A DNA stretch of 7,630 nt. Origin: Quisquiliibacterium sp. Lineage in GTDB: Bacteria; Pseudomonadota; Gammaproteobacteria; Burkholderiales; Burkholderiaceae_E. The stretch spans positions 1 through 7,630 of the forward strand of contig JAURMJ010000317.1 in the NCBI GenBank assembly GCA_030830765.1, in the 5' to 3' direction. A model generated the notes under the pieces. That model did not search any database. It was not told the DNA's origin and worked only from the letters and a program-made list of their open reading frames with translations. Position 1 is the first letter of the stretch. Every line of letters begins with the position of its first letter. Shown here one piece after another: positions 1-7,067 of the stretch. The position numbers and the translations under genes are program-made.

Positions 1-1427
1 CCCAGCGCCAGGCCACCAAGGATGCCGCCCGACTGGCTGGACTGGAGGTGCTGCGTTTGCTCAATGAGCCGACAGCCGCCGCCGTTGCCTACGGTCTGGT
101 CAACGGAGCGGAAGGTCTTTTTGCAGTCTACGACCTTGGCGGTGGGACCTTTGACATCTCAATCCTGCGCCTGACCAAGGGGGTGTTCGAGGTAGTTTCA
201 ACAGGCGGAGATTCTGCGCTTGGTGGCGACGATTTCGATCGGGCAATCGTTGATTGGGCGCTTGCAGAGACCGGGGCTGTCAACCAGGCCGAGGCAACCC
301 TGGATAGAGCGGTGTCATCTGAGCAACTGACTCCTGGGGATGTCCGTGCGCTGATGATCGAAGCCCGGCGTGCCAAGGAGGCACTGACGCATCAGAACGC
401 TACGACGTTTTCAGTTTCTTTGTCCGATTCAACACGGGTGACCTTGCCATTGTCGCGTGAGCGCTTTGAAAAGATCACTGCACCGCTGCTCGCTCGCACG
501 ATTGCTGCAACCCGCCGGGCGCTGCGTGACGCAAAACTGACCACCAACGAAATCTCGGGCGCTGTGATGGTTGGCGGTTCCACCCGGATGCCACAGGTCA
601 GGCAGGCGGTCGCCGAACTGTTCGGCAAGCCACCGCTGACTGACCTGGACCCGGACAAGGTGGTCGCGCTCGGTGCTGCGGTCCAGGCCAATCTTCTGGC
701 CGGCAATCGGGCTTCGGATGAGGATTGGCTGCTTCTTGATGTGATTCCGCTGTCTCTCGGAATCGAGACCATGGGGGGGCTGGTTGAACGCCTGATCTCA
801 CGCAATTCGACAATCCCGGTCGCCCGCGCACAGGAATTTACAACGTTCAAGGATGGCCAGACAGCCATGGCGATCCATGTGGTTCAAGGTGAGCGGGAGC
901 TGGTCTCTGACTGTCGTTCGCTGGCACGCTTCGAATTACGCGGCATTCCTCCGATGGCGGCAGGGGCTGCGAGAATCCGGGTCACATTCCAGGTCGATGC
1001 GGATGGTCTGCTGTCGGTCAGCGCGCGTGAGCAGTCGTCTGGTATCGGAGCGTCTATTCAAGTCAAGCCCTCTTATGGGCTCTCCGATGAGGAGATCACC
1101 CAGATGCTTCAGTCTTCCTTTGCATCGGCTGCGCAGGATATGGAACTGCGAGCCCACCGTGAGCAGCAGGTTGAGGCACAACGACTTATCGAGGCGACGC
1201 AGACGGCGCTGGCTGCAGATGGTGATTTACTGCGCACCGCCGAGCGCCAGGAAATTGTTGGATTGATCACTCGTCTCAACGGGCTGATCGAGCGAAATGA
1301 TCCACAGGCCCTGCGGGGTGCCATCGAGTCGCTGTCGCGCGAGACAGAGGCTTTTGCCGGACTACGGATGGATCGAGCGGTTGCCCGAGCGTTGACTGGA
1401 CGCACCGTCAACGATATCAGCTCATGA
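1..1427 (+). CDS. hscA: Fe-S assembly chaperone HscA (Hsp70 family), 5'-truncated by the window edge
   Basis: HscA is the specialised cytoplasmic Hsp70 that, with the J-protein HscB, binds the scaffold IscU and uses ATP hydrolysis to help pass [2Fe-2S] clusters to target proteins. The reading frame is open from base 3 ([16 protein letters not shown]), so the gene enters from the left; about 474 codons are visible, and roughly 140-150 N-terminal residues are missing compared with the ~616-residue E. coli protein. Counting visible residues: the nucleotide-binding domain has the phosphate loop DLGGGTFD at ~44-51 and the adenosine motif VGGSTRMP at ~190-197. The interdomain linker and start of the substrate-binding domain ([17 protein letters not shown]) begin near 243, followed by [12 protein letters not shown] and a helical lid to the end. 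[10 protein letters not shown] followed by [16 protein letters not shown] reads as HscA rather than DnaK, and fdx and iscX follow. No frameshift or missing key residue is seen. The GTG at base 48 is an internal codon, not the start. Confidence 0.97.
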   Translation, partial: QRQATKDAARLAGLEVLRLLNEPTAAAVAYGLVNGAEGLFAVYDLGGGTFDISILRLTKGVFEVVSTGGDSALGGDDFDRAIVDWALAETGAVNQAEATLDRAVSSEQLTPGDVRALMIEARRAKEALTHQNATTFSVSLSDSTRVTLPLSRERFEKITAPLLARTIAATRRALRDAKLTTNEISGAVMVGGSTRMPQVRQAVAELFGKPPLTDLDPDKVVALGAAVQANLLAGNRASDEDWLLLDVIPLSLGIETMGGLVERLISRNSTIPVARAQEFTTFKDGQTAMAIHVVQGERELVSDCRSLARFELRGIPPMAAGAARIRVTFQVDADGLLSVSAREQSSGIGASIQVKPSYGLSDEEITQMLQSSFASAAQDMELRAHREQQVEAQRLIEATQTALAADGDLLRTAERQEIVGLITRLNGLIERNDPQALRGAIESLSRETEAFAGLRMDRAVARALTGRTVNDISS

Positions 1428-1525
1428 AACGCGGTGACCTTTGCAGCGACCGTTGCGTCTGCAGCATGGTCCCACGTTTATCCAACGCATTCAGAAAATG
1501 ATTGCTGCAAGGCTCTAGAGTTCAA

Positions 1526-1864
1526 ATGCCCAGAATCAAAGTGTTACCCCACCCAGGTCTTTGCCCGCAGGGCGCTGAATTTGAAGCGACTGTCGGCGAA
1601 ATGCTTTGCAAAATCCTGTTGAATCAGGGCATCGACATCGAGCATGCCTGCGAGATGTCCTGTGCCTGCACAACCTGTCATGTGATCGTCCGTGAAGGGG
1701 GCGCATCATTGTCCCCAGCTGAAGAGACTGAAGATGATCTGCTGGACAAGGCCTGGGGACTGACTTCGCAATCACGACTCTCCTGTCAGATTCTGGTCCA
1801 GGGCGATGATCTGACGATCGAGATTCCTAAATACACGATCAACTACGCGCGTGAGGACAACTGA
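1526..1864 (+). CDS. fdx: ISC-system [2Fe-2S] ferredoxin Fdx
   Basis: A small cytoplasmic ferredoxin of the adrenodoxin type that supplies electrons during IscS/IscU cluster assembly. I place the start at ATG 1526 (MPRIKVLPHPGLCPQGAEFE), giving 112 residues, close to the 111 of E. coli Fdx. An in-frame TTG at 1502 would add eight non-conserved residues. The cluster ligands are C42, C48, C51 (within HACEMSCACTTCH) and C87 (RLSCQ), in the same register as E. coli; the extra conserved C46 is also present. The C-terminal DDLLDKAWGL and EIPKYTINYAR are typical of the ISC ferredoxin. C28 (GEMLCKILL) is an additional cysteine not in the E. coli protein as I recall it. The ribosome site is weak: AGAG at 1517-1520 or AAGG at 1509-1512. 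The gene lies 98 nt after hscA and 2 nt before iscX. Confidence 0.97.
   Translation: MPRIKVLPHPGLCPQGAEFEATVGEMLCKILLNQGIDIEHACEMSCACTTCHVIVREGGASLSPAEETEDDLLDKAWGLTSQSRLSCQILVQGDDLTIEIPKYTINYAREDN
1853..1857 (+). promoter_or_regulatory. Ribosome binding site of iscX inside the end of fdx
   Basis: GAGGA lies 9 nt before the iscX ATG at 1867 and within the last codons of fdx, whose TGA is only 2 nt from that ATG. This placement suggests that iscX translation is coupled to that of fdx. Confidence 0.6.
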
Positions 1865-1866
1865 AC

Positions 1867-2064
1867 ATGGGTCTTAAATGGACGGATGTCATTGAAATTG
1901 CGATCGAATTGTCCGAAGCTCACCCTGAGCTCGATCCGCGCACGATTCGATTCACCGATCTGCATGCCCGGGTGGTAGCGCTGCCGGACTTTGATGATGT
2001 ACCCAGCCGATCGGGTGAGAAGATCCTCGAGGCAATTCAACAAGCCTGGATCGACGAACTCTGA
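1867..2064 (+). CDS. iscX: Fe-S assembly protein IscX
   Basis: A 65-residue acidic protein (YfhJ family) that closes ISC operons. In E. coli it binds IscS and iron and modulates the rate of cluster assembly, acting as a regulator rather than as an enzyme. The sequence begins MGLKWTDVIEIAIEL and carries the family signatures LDPRTIRFTDLH (~22-33), LPDFDDVPSRS (~39-49) and GEKILEAIQQAWIDEL at the C-terminus. Length matches the family (~66). The acidic positions in DFDD and the terminal DE are those expected for IscS and iron contact. It follows fdx by 2 nt with a GAGGA ribosome site and is the last ISC gene here, since the next 150 bases or more are non-coding. Confidence 0.96.
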   Translation: MGLKWTDVIEIAIELSEAHPELDPRTIRFTDLHARVVALPDFDDVPSRSGEKILEAIQQAWIDEL

Positions 2065-2091
2065 ACTTCGGCAGAAGGGCCTGCAGCTGTC

Positions 2092-2117
2092 AATCAAATC
2101 GGGGTGATTCTTTTTTT
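2092..2117 (+). terminator. Possible weak intrinsic terminator after iscX
   Basis: AATCA (2092-2096) can pair with TGATT (2105-2109) around an 8-nt loop, followed after one C by seven T at 2111-2117. The location, 28 nt after the iscX stop, suits the end of the ISC operon. The stem has only five mostly A-T pairs, so on its own it would be a poor terminator. A second small hairpin, GCAG (2071-2074) with CTGC (2081-2084), lies just upstream. The T-tract is the main support for this call. Confidence 0.35.
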
Positions 2118-2142
2118 ACCGGAAGTATGCTAAAAATCCGGT
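2118..2142. repeat. Perfect dyad ACCGGA-N13-TCCGGT, operator-like
   Basis: ACCGGA at 2118-2123 is the exact reverse complement of TCCGGT at 2137-2142, with 13 bases between and 19 bp centre to centre. The arms do not touch a downstream T-run on either strand, so this is unlikely to be a terminator. The spacer is AT-rich and contains the promoter-like TGCTAAAAA. A dyad around a -10-like sequence is the usual geometry of a dimeric repressor site. I do not recognise the regulator. Confidence 0.4.
2128..2136 (+). promoter_or_regulatory. Candidate extended -10 promoter element for the EAL-domain gene
   Basis: TGCTAAAAA resembles an extended -10 (TGn followed by TAAAAA, four of six matches to TATAAT). 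The matching -35 position falls in the T-tract (TTCTTT, 2108-2113) and is poor, as an extended -10 promoter would allow. A competing candidate lies downstream: TTGTCA (2172-2177), 17 bp, GTTAAG (2195-2200), with a good -35 and a poor -10. Neither is convincing alone, and the choice between them affects whether the transcript includes the repeats at 2148-2222. Confidence 0.25.
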
Positions 2143-2147
2143 GTCTG

Positions 2148-2222
2148 GCCTAACCCCTATGGGCGAATTTGTTGTCATCCTTGTGGTTTGGCCTGTTAAG
2201 CCTAACCTTTAAGGGTGGGCGA
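2148..2222. repeat. Two imperfect direct repeats GCCTAACC-N4/8-TGGGCGA, 52 bp apart
   Basis: Copy 1 has GCCTAACC at 2148-2155 and TGGGCGA at 2160-2166; copy 2 has GCCTAACC at 2200-2207 and TGGGCGA at 2216-2222. The outer blocks are identical (8 and 7 bases) and the spacers are 4 and 8 bases. The copies start 52 bp apart, close to five helical turns. A further GCCT begins at 2191. Copy 2 includes a near-palindrome ACCTTTAAGGGT (2205-2216) that overlaps the AAGGG and the GTG at 2215. This could be a pair of protein-binding sites or of small RNA hairpins; no known motif is recognised. Confidence 0.45.
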
Positions 2223-2238
2223 TCACGTTTCCTTGCTG

Positions 2239-4245
2239 ATGCCGACACCCCCCACCCCCTCCCTTCATACCGATCCTGAGCCTCAGTCGCTGACAGACCA
2301 GGTTCGCGTCTGGGCCGATGAGCTCAGCTCTGCGGAGCGATCGATCAATCAGATCGATCGTGTCGGCATGGTGTTTCTGCTTGGTTTCCTTGGGCTTCTC
2401 GGGGCTGCACTGGCGCTTGGCACGCATCTGGATAAGGTGCGCGCCGTCAATCCGGTCTGGGCTTACGGGCTCGCGGCCTTCTCGATCGGATTCCTTTTTC
2501 TGCACCGTGTGCGGGCTGATTTAGGACATCACATCACCGGCCTGGTTCTGGTGATGACCATAGGAGCGCAGATCGGGGCTGTGTGGAGTAATGGATTTGC
2601 CCCCATGATTCTGTTGCCAGCACTGATTTCGGTTATCCATATCCTGTCAAAGCCCAACCCGGCGCTTGTGCTCAGTTCGCTCTCGATGACCATCATCTTT
2701 TTTATTGGTGAACTGAAATATCCGGATCTGAGGCCGGTCTACTTTTACCGCGTGATTGCCGGGAGCCTTTTATGTATTGGCTTGTGGCAACTGATTTCAA
2801 GATCCTGGCGAAACTGGGCTGGACGTACGCGCAGCATTGGTCAACGGATGAGTGATGCGCTGCTTGAGATGGATGCCGCGCATCAGATAGTGGTCCAAAA
2901 CCTGAACGAGCTCTCGACCAAGGATGTCGGGACAGGGTTGCCGAACCGCGAAGGTCTGCTCGCCGCCATGGCGATCGGTCAGCCCTCATCGATTCAGGAC
3001 AGCGCAGATCACGAGTCAGTTGATGGTAGTGCGCAACTCGGTGATGGCGTGATGGTGGCAGTTCACATCCCCAACTGGAAGACCGCGACGTCCCATCTGG
3101 AGATTGCTGCACAAGCGAAACTGTTATACGCACTGGTGCAACGATTGCGTCAGATTGTCGGTGACGAGGCTGTTCTGGCCCGCACCGGTCCTGACAGTTT
3201 TTTGGCTTGGTTCTGGGCGCCGCTTGCCCAGCAAGGCGAGATGATCGAGCGGCTGACTGCCCGGGCGCGCAATCTCGACACCACGTTGGTGGTCGCTGGC
3301 GCGAATATCTCGATCAATCCGATGATCGGCCTGAGTTGTACGCCCTCCGATGCGCAGGATCCCCAGACCTTGATTCGTTTTGCGGAGACAGCGTGCATGG
3401 CCGCCATGCAGTTCGAGGGGCATTACCCAATGCGTTTTGATCGGACGCTATTGCTCCAGGCCTCTGAGCGTGATGCACTCATGCTCGAGATGAAAGAGGC
3501 GTTTCGCAACGACGAATTCGAGTTGCACTATCAACCGGTTGTGTCAATGACATCCGGCCAGCTGACCAAGGCGGAGGCGCTCATTCGCTGGCGGCATCGG
3601 CGTCGTGGTCTGATCTACCCGAACGCTTTCATCGAAATTGCCGAACAATCGGATCTGATTGTTGAACTGACCGATTGGACGCTTCGGGAGGCTTCCAGGC
3701 AGGTACGCCTTTGGCGTGAAACCCTGCATCCCGAATTTCAGATCAGCGTGAATGTGTCGCCGCAGTATCTATCTCGCTGTGGTGACCGACCAGAGGAGAT
3801 GCTTGCCCGTATTGAGTCGCTGCAAGTACCCGCGGGGGCGCTGGTGTTCGAGATCACTGAGGGCATGATGCTCAATGTCACGAAGTCATTGATCGATTTT
3901 CTGGATCGATTGCGAGAGATGGGCTTCCTGATTGCGATGGATGATTTCGGACTGGGCTACTCGAACTTTGGTCAGCTGGAAAAGCTCAAACTTGACTTCC
4001 TGAAGCTAGATCGCAGCTTCATCGAGGGCCTGGATGAGCGTCCGAATCGGCGCTCAATCTGTACGGCTATTGTCGCGATGAGTCATGAGCTTGGCTTCCA
4101 GGTGGTCGCTGAAGGCATTGAGACCGACTCTCAGCGTCGTCTGATGAGTGAACGCGGAACTGATTTTCTTCAAGGCTATGCGTTCAGTGCAGCGCTGCCT
4201 GCCGCCGAACTGGAGCGATGGGTCGGCGCTCAGCGTCCTCTGTGA
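2239..4245 (+). CDS. Membrane-bound c-di-GMP phosphodiesterase: 6-TM sensor, degenerate GGDEF, intact EAL
   Basis: Predicted inner-membrane enzyme hydrolysing c-di-GMP to pGpG, which favours motility over biofilm. Numbering follows the longest form (GTG 2215, 676 residues). I prefer ATG 2239 (residue 9, giving 668) although neither start has a well-placed ribosome site; AAGGG at 2211-2215 abuts the GTG and is 23 nt from the ATG. Six hydrophobic segments lie near 51-69, 79-97, 107-124, 127-145, 149-166 and 176-194, then a short helical linker. The GGDEF domain (~232-410) keeps DxxTGLPNR (237-245) but its signature is GPDSF (325-329), and the usual DLDxFKxxND stretch reads HIPNWKTATS, so cyclase activity should be lost. 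The EAL domain (~425-672) keeps the catalytic set: E454 of EAL, N513, E546, D576-D577 (DDFG), K597, E633 and Q653. No PAS, HAMP or known MASE domain is recognised. It sits between ISC genes and a convergent operon. Confidence 0.9.
   Translation: MPTPPTPSLHTDPEPQSLTDQVRVWADELSSAERSINQIDRVGMVFLLGFLGLLGAALALGTHLDKVRAVNPVWAYGLAAFSIGFLFLHRVRADLGHHITGLVLVMTIGAQIGAVWSNGFAPMILLPALISVIHILSKPNPALVLSSLSMTIIFFIGELKYPDLRPVYFYRVIAGSLLCIGLWQLISRSWRNWAGRTRSIGQRMSDALLEMDAAHQIVVQNLNELSTKDVGTGLPNREGLLAAMAIGQPSSIQDSADHESVDGSAQLGDGVMVAVHIPNWKTATSHLEIAAQAKLLYALVQRLRQIVGDEAVLARTGPDSFLAWFWAPLAQQGEMIERLTARARNLDTTLVVAGANISINPMIGLSCTPSDAQDPQTLIRFAETACMAAMQFEGHYPMRFDRTLLLQASERDALMLEMKEAFRNDEFELHYQPVVSMTSGQLTKAEALIRWRHRRRGLIYPNAFIEIAEQSDLIVELTDWTLREASRQVRLWRETLHPEFQISVNVSPQYLSRCGDRPEEMLARIESLQVPAGALVFEITEGMMLNVTKSLIDFLDRLREMGFLIAMDDFGLGYSNFGQLEKLKLDFLKLDRSFIEGLDERPNRRSICTAIVAMSHELGFQVVAEGIETDSQRRLMSERGTDFLQGYAFSAALPAAELERWVGAQRPL
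2338..2360. repeat. Perfect 9-bp inverted repeat within the start of the EAL-domain gene
   Basis: CGATCGATC (2338-2346) and GATCGATCG (2352-2360) are exact reverse complements around the loop AATCA. A G-U pair from 2337 and 2361 would extend the RNA stem to ten pairs. It lies about 100 nt inside the gene and encodes RSINQIDR. Each arm carries two GATC tetramers, four in 23 bases. It could fold as a stable mRNA hairpin near the 5' end or be a by-product of the encoded residues. Confidence 0.6.
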
Positions 4246-4280
4246 TGTTGACGTTAATCAGGTTTTGACTCTTCGAGTCA
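4246..4280. other. Convergent gene junction without an obvious bidirectional terminator
   Basis: Only 12 bp (4246-4257) separate the stop of the EAL-domain gene on + from the stop of the transporter gene on -. The junction contains a near-palindrome TTGACGTTAA (4248-4257), and a TGACTC-TTC-GAGTCA hairpin lies at 4266-4280 inside the transporter's last codons. Neither strand has a T-run after the hairpin, so I do not call a terminator. Transcripts from the two sides may overlap at their 3' ends. Confidence 0.4.
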
Positions 4281-5550
4281 GCCAGAGCATTCCAGCCAGC
4301 CCCGCGAGGGCAATCACTGCCAGAACCTGCAGAGCAAGCTGTGCGCCAGAGGCTTCGATCAAGAAGGCCACTGCCAGAGGAGCGATGGCAGCAGTGATCA
4401 GACCCGGGGCCGCGACTTTGCCCAGAGTCGTGCCGAATCCCGCATGGCCGAACAAGGCCAGGGGAACTGCCCCTCGGACAATCGTTGTGAGTCCATTGGC
4501 CCCCCCGTAAATGATGGTTGCGAGGGCGAGCAGCACGGGATCCGCCTGCATCGCGAGCATCATGATCAGCGAGGCCGCAAGCAGCGCAAAGGCAATAACA
4601 CCCACGGCCACGGGGCCAAGCCATTTTTGCCCAATCATCTCCAGGAATCTGGCTGCTATCTGTGCGATGCCTTTGATGGATGACAGTCCGACAGCCAGCG
4701 CGCTGGCCAGGCCAAGGCCCTCAAGCAACACGATCAGATGGGCTGAGAGCGCAGAGAAGACGAAGCTGTAGCCAGCCAGCACAAACCCGAAGACCAGCAT
4801 GGCACGGTCGCGGCGATCACCCTGAATGGCGCCAGCATCGGGACTTGCGGGTGCGTCTACCTTCGTGGGTCCGTTCGATGAAGCGCTTTGCGGGGTTGAA
4901 CCGGATGCAGCAAAGCGTGCAGGGCTTGCTGCGAGCTGCTTCGATGTTACGCCGTGCTCTGAACCAGATGCTTCGGGATTTTCGATCGGATCGCGGGCTG
5001 GCAGGCGCAGATGCAGCGGCAGGCAGATCAGCAGATTGAGCACTGCATAAACAACCATGGTCCAGCGCCAGCCAATGGACTCTCCCAGAAGATGCCCGAG
5101 TGGCCAAAACACCGTCGACGCCAGTCCGCCCCACAGCGTGATGATCGAGATGGCGCGACGGGTCCGCGAGCCGAGAATTCTGGCAATGGCAGCGAAGGCT
5201 GAATCGTATTGAGCAGCTCTTGTTGCAATTCCCAGCACCGTCCAGGCTGCGAACAGAGTCAGCCAGTGCGAGGCGATCGAAAGCATCAGCAGACCGAGCA
5301 CGATGCCCAGGCTGCCCAGCGACATCACCAGCCTGGCGCCGCGATGGTCGATTGCGCGGCCCATCGACTTCGAGACAATGCCAGCGACCAGAAGGCTCCA
5401 GGAGAAGGCGCCAAAGACCTGAGTCAGACTCCAGCCTGCCTCCTCGGCCATGACATGAGCCAGGACAGCCGGAATGTAGAACGTGGTACCCCAGCCGACC
5501 AGCTGGGTCAGACCCAGACTGGTCGTGTAGCCGCCGGGCAGCCTGGGCAT
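4258..5550 (-). CDS. Major facilitator superfamily transporter, substrate unknown
   Basis: A 430-residue inner-membrane carrier with about 12 hydrophobic segments in two bundles, expected to be a proton- or gradient-driven secondary transporter. The first half (~8-183) includes the loop 2-3 motif A as GRAIDHRGAR (64-73: G64, D68, G71, R73), which is diagnostic of the superfamily. A long hydrophilic linker rich in Ala, Ser, Pro and Gly (~184-249) joins the halves. The second half (~250-424) ends LWLTRRVKT. I cannot assign a substrate; no drug-efflux, sugar or siderophore signature stands out. The start (ATG, MPRLPGGYTT) is 5 nt after the lysS stop and has only a weak GAAAG-like ribosome site in the lysS tail, so translation is probably coupled to lysS. 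It is the last gene of the apparent prfB-lysS operon and is not part of that pair in E. coli. Confidence 0.88.
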   Translation of the reverse strand: MPRLPGGYTTSLGLTQLVGWGTTFYIPAVLAHVMAEEAGWSLTQVFGAFSWSLLVAGIVSKSMGRAIDHRGARLVMSLGSLGIVLGLLMLSIASHWLTLFAAWTVLGIATRAAQYDSAFAAIARILGSRTRRAISIITLWGGLASTVFWPLGHLLGESIGWRWTMVVYAVLNLLICLPLHLRLPARDPIENPEASGSEHGVTSKQLAASPARFAASGSTPQSASSNGPTKVDAPASPDAGAIQGDRRDRAMLVFGFVLAGYSFVFSALSAHLIVLLEGLGLASALAVGLSSIKGIAQIAARFLEMIGQKWLGPVAVGVIAFALLAASLIMMLAMQADPVLLALATIIYGGANGLTTIVRGAVPLALFGHAGFGTTLGKVAAPGLITAAIAPLAVAFLIEASGAQLALQVLAVIALAGLAGMLWLTRRVKT

Positions 5551-5555
5551 TTTGT

Positions 5556-7067
5556 TCAGCTTTCGTTTTTGAGCGCGGGAAACAGAATAACGTCGCGAAT
5601 ATTGGCACTGTCAGTCAGCAGCATGACCAGGCGGTCGATGCCGATGCCGCAGCCACCGGTCGGCGGCATGCCGTATTCGAGCGCGCGAATGTAGTCGGCG
5701 TCGTAGTACATGGCCTCTTCATCGCCGGCTTCCTTGGCTTGTACCTGGGATCGGAAGCGGCTCGCCTGGTCTTCCGCGTCGTTCAGCTCGGAGAATCCGT
5801 TGGCGATCTCTCGTCCGGTGATGAACAGCTCAAAGCGCTCGGTGATGCCGGGACGGCTATCGGATTCACGAGCCAGTGGAGAGACTTCAACCGGGTAATC
5901 GATGATGAAAGTAGGCTGCCAAAGCTTGCTCTCCGCAACTTCCTCAAAGAGTGCCAGCTGTAACGCACCCAGGCCGGCATTGCGGTGCCGCACATCGTTG
6001 ACATCGACCCCGTGCCGCGGCAGCTCGGCACGCAGCCAGGCGAGGTCATCGAGCGGTGAATTTGCATACGCGGGGGCGTACTTGCGAATGGCGTTTGTAA
6101 TCGTCAGACGGTCGAAGGGCTTGGACAGATCCAGTGCATGTCCCTGGTAGATCAGCGATGCGCTGCCGGCCGAGGCAATCGCCGCATCGCGGATGATCTG
6201 CTCTGTGAAGTCCATCAGCCAGTGATAGTCGGTATACGCCGCGTAATACTCGAGCATCGTGAACTCGGGATTGTGGCGCGGGCTGATGCCTTCGTTGCGG
6301 AAGTTGCGGTTGATCTCGAAGACACGCTCAAAGCCGCCGACGATCAGCCGCTTCAGATAAAGCTCGGGTGCGATGCGCAGAAACATCGGCTGATCAAGCG
6401 CATTGTGATGGGTGACGAATGGCTTGGCTGCAGCGCCACCCGGGATTGGATGCAGCATCGGTGTTTCGACCTCAAGAAATCCGTGCGAGGCCATGAAGTT
6501 GCGGATTGCGTTGATCGACTTGCTGCGTGAAATAAAGGTGCTGCGAGTTTCCTCAGTGACAATCAGATCGACATAGCGCTGGCGATACTTCACTTCCTGA
6601 TCCGCAAGACCGTGGAATTTGTCCGGAAGCGGCCGCAATGACTTGGACAGCAGGCGCACCGACGTGCAGCGAACCGACAATTCGCCCTTCATGGTCTTAA
6701 AGAGCACGCCTTCGGCTGCAACGATATCGCCAAGGTCCCAGTGCTTGAAGGCGTCGTGCGCCATCGCACCGACACCTTCGTCGTTGAGCCATAACTGGAT
6801 GCGGCCGGTGGCGTCCTGGATCGTTGCGAAGCTGGCCTTGCCCTGCACACGCTTGAGCATCATGCGGCCGGCCAGTGAGACGCTGACCTCGGCGGCCTGC
6901 AGATCCTCGCGCGACTTCTCGCCGTGCATCTGCAGTAGCGCGCCGGCACGGTCTGCCGGTTTGAAGTCGTTCGGAAAGGCGGGGCCTTTGCCGCGCAGTT
7001 CAGTCAGCTTGGCACGCCGCTCCGCGATGATCTGATTGTCATCAAGGGCAGGGGTCGGCTCGGTCAT
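5556..7067 (-). CDS. lysS: Lysyl-tRNA synthetase, class II
   Basis: Cytoplasmic enzyme that charges tRNA-Lys with lysine using ATP. At 503 residues it matches the family (E. coli LysS, 505). The N-terminal OB-fold, which reads the anticodon, includes [20 protein letters not shown] (64-83). The class II catalytic core has motif 1 around 191-205 ([11 protein letters not shown]), motif 2 at 256-274 ([17 protein letters not shown], with R257 and E259 in the ATP site) and motif 3 at 471-480 ([10 protein letters not shown]). The lysine-pocket segment [13 protein letters not shown] (418-430) is also intact. The start is ATG at 7067 ([10 protein letters not shown]), preceded by CCGGAA as a modest ribosome site. 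It follows prfB by 39 nt, the same order as prfB-lysS in E. coli; the transporter gene follows by 5 nt. No truncation or odd residue is seen. Confidence 0.98.
   Translation of the reverse strand: MTEPTPALDDNQIIAERRAKLTELRGKGPAFPNDFKPADRAGALLQMHGEKSREDLQAAEVSVSLAGRMMLKRVQGKASFATIQDATGRIQLWLNDEGVGAMAHDAFKHWDLGDIVAAEGVLFKTMKGELSVRCTSVRLLSKSLRPLPDKFHGLADQEVKYRQRYVDLIVTEETRSTFISRSKSINAIRNFMASHGFLEVETPMLHPIPGGAAAKPFVTHHNALDQPMFLRIAPELYLKRLIVGGFERVFEINRNFRNEGISPRHNPEFTMLEYYAAYTDYHWLMDFTEQIIRDAAIASAGSASLIYQGHALDLSKPFDRLTITNAIRKYAPAYANSPLDDLAWLRAELPRHGVDVNDVRHRNAGLGALQLALFEEVAESKLWQPTFIIDYPVEVSPLARESDSRPGITERFELFITGREIANGFSELNDAEDQASRFRSQVQAKEAGDEEAMYYDADYIRALEYGMPPTGGCGIGIDRLVMLLTDSANIRDVILFPALKNES

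Noticed and set aside
392..868. A 158-codon open frame on the - strand opposite hscA
   Set aside because: It is antisense to highly conserved Hsp70 sequence, has no family resemblance, and is Arg/Ser-rich as expected of a shadow frame.
1434..1622. A 62-codon frame between hscA and fdx with several cysteines
   Set aside because: About half of it overlaps fdx out of frame, and its cysteines arise from frame-shifted fdx and spacer codons. No ribosome site or family match is seen.
2148..2160. CCTAACCC as a telomere-like or sigma-54 promoter motif
   Set aside because: A single short match in a bacterial chromosome has no telomere meaning, and the TGGC-N-TTGC spacing needed for sigma-54 is absent.
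3891..3911. GATCGATT repeated directly at 3891 and 3904
   Set aside because: It lies in the conserved EAL domain and encodes LIDFLDRL; the repeat follows from similar residues and has no regulatory context.
4266..4280. TGACTC-TTC-GAGTCA hairpin as a terminator between the convergent genes
   Set aside because: There is no T-run after it on either strand, and it lies inside the transporter coding sequence.
4817..5608. A 263-codon frame on the same strand as the transporter in another frame
   Set aside because: It overlaps the well-supported transporter and the end of lysS, lacks membrane segments or motifs, and is Arg/Ser/Pro-rich as typical of GC-rich shadow frames.
5209..5694. A 161-codon + strand frame opposite the transporter and lysS
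   Set aside because: It is antisense to two conserved genes, with no recognisable domain and low-complexity Gln/Arg/Ser-rich composition.
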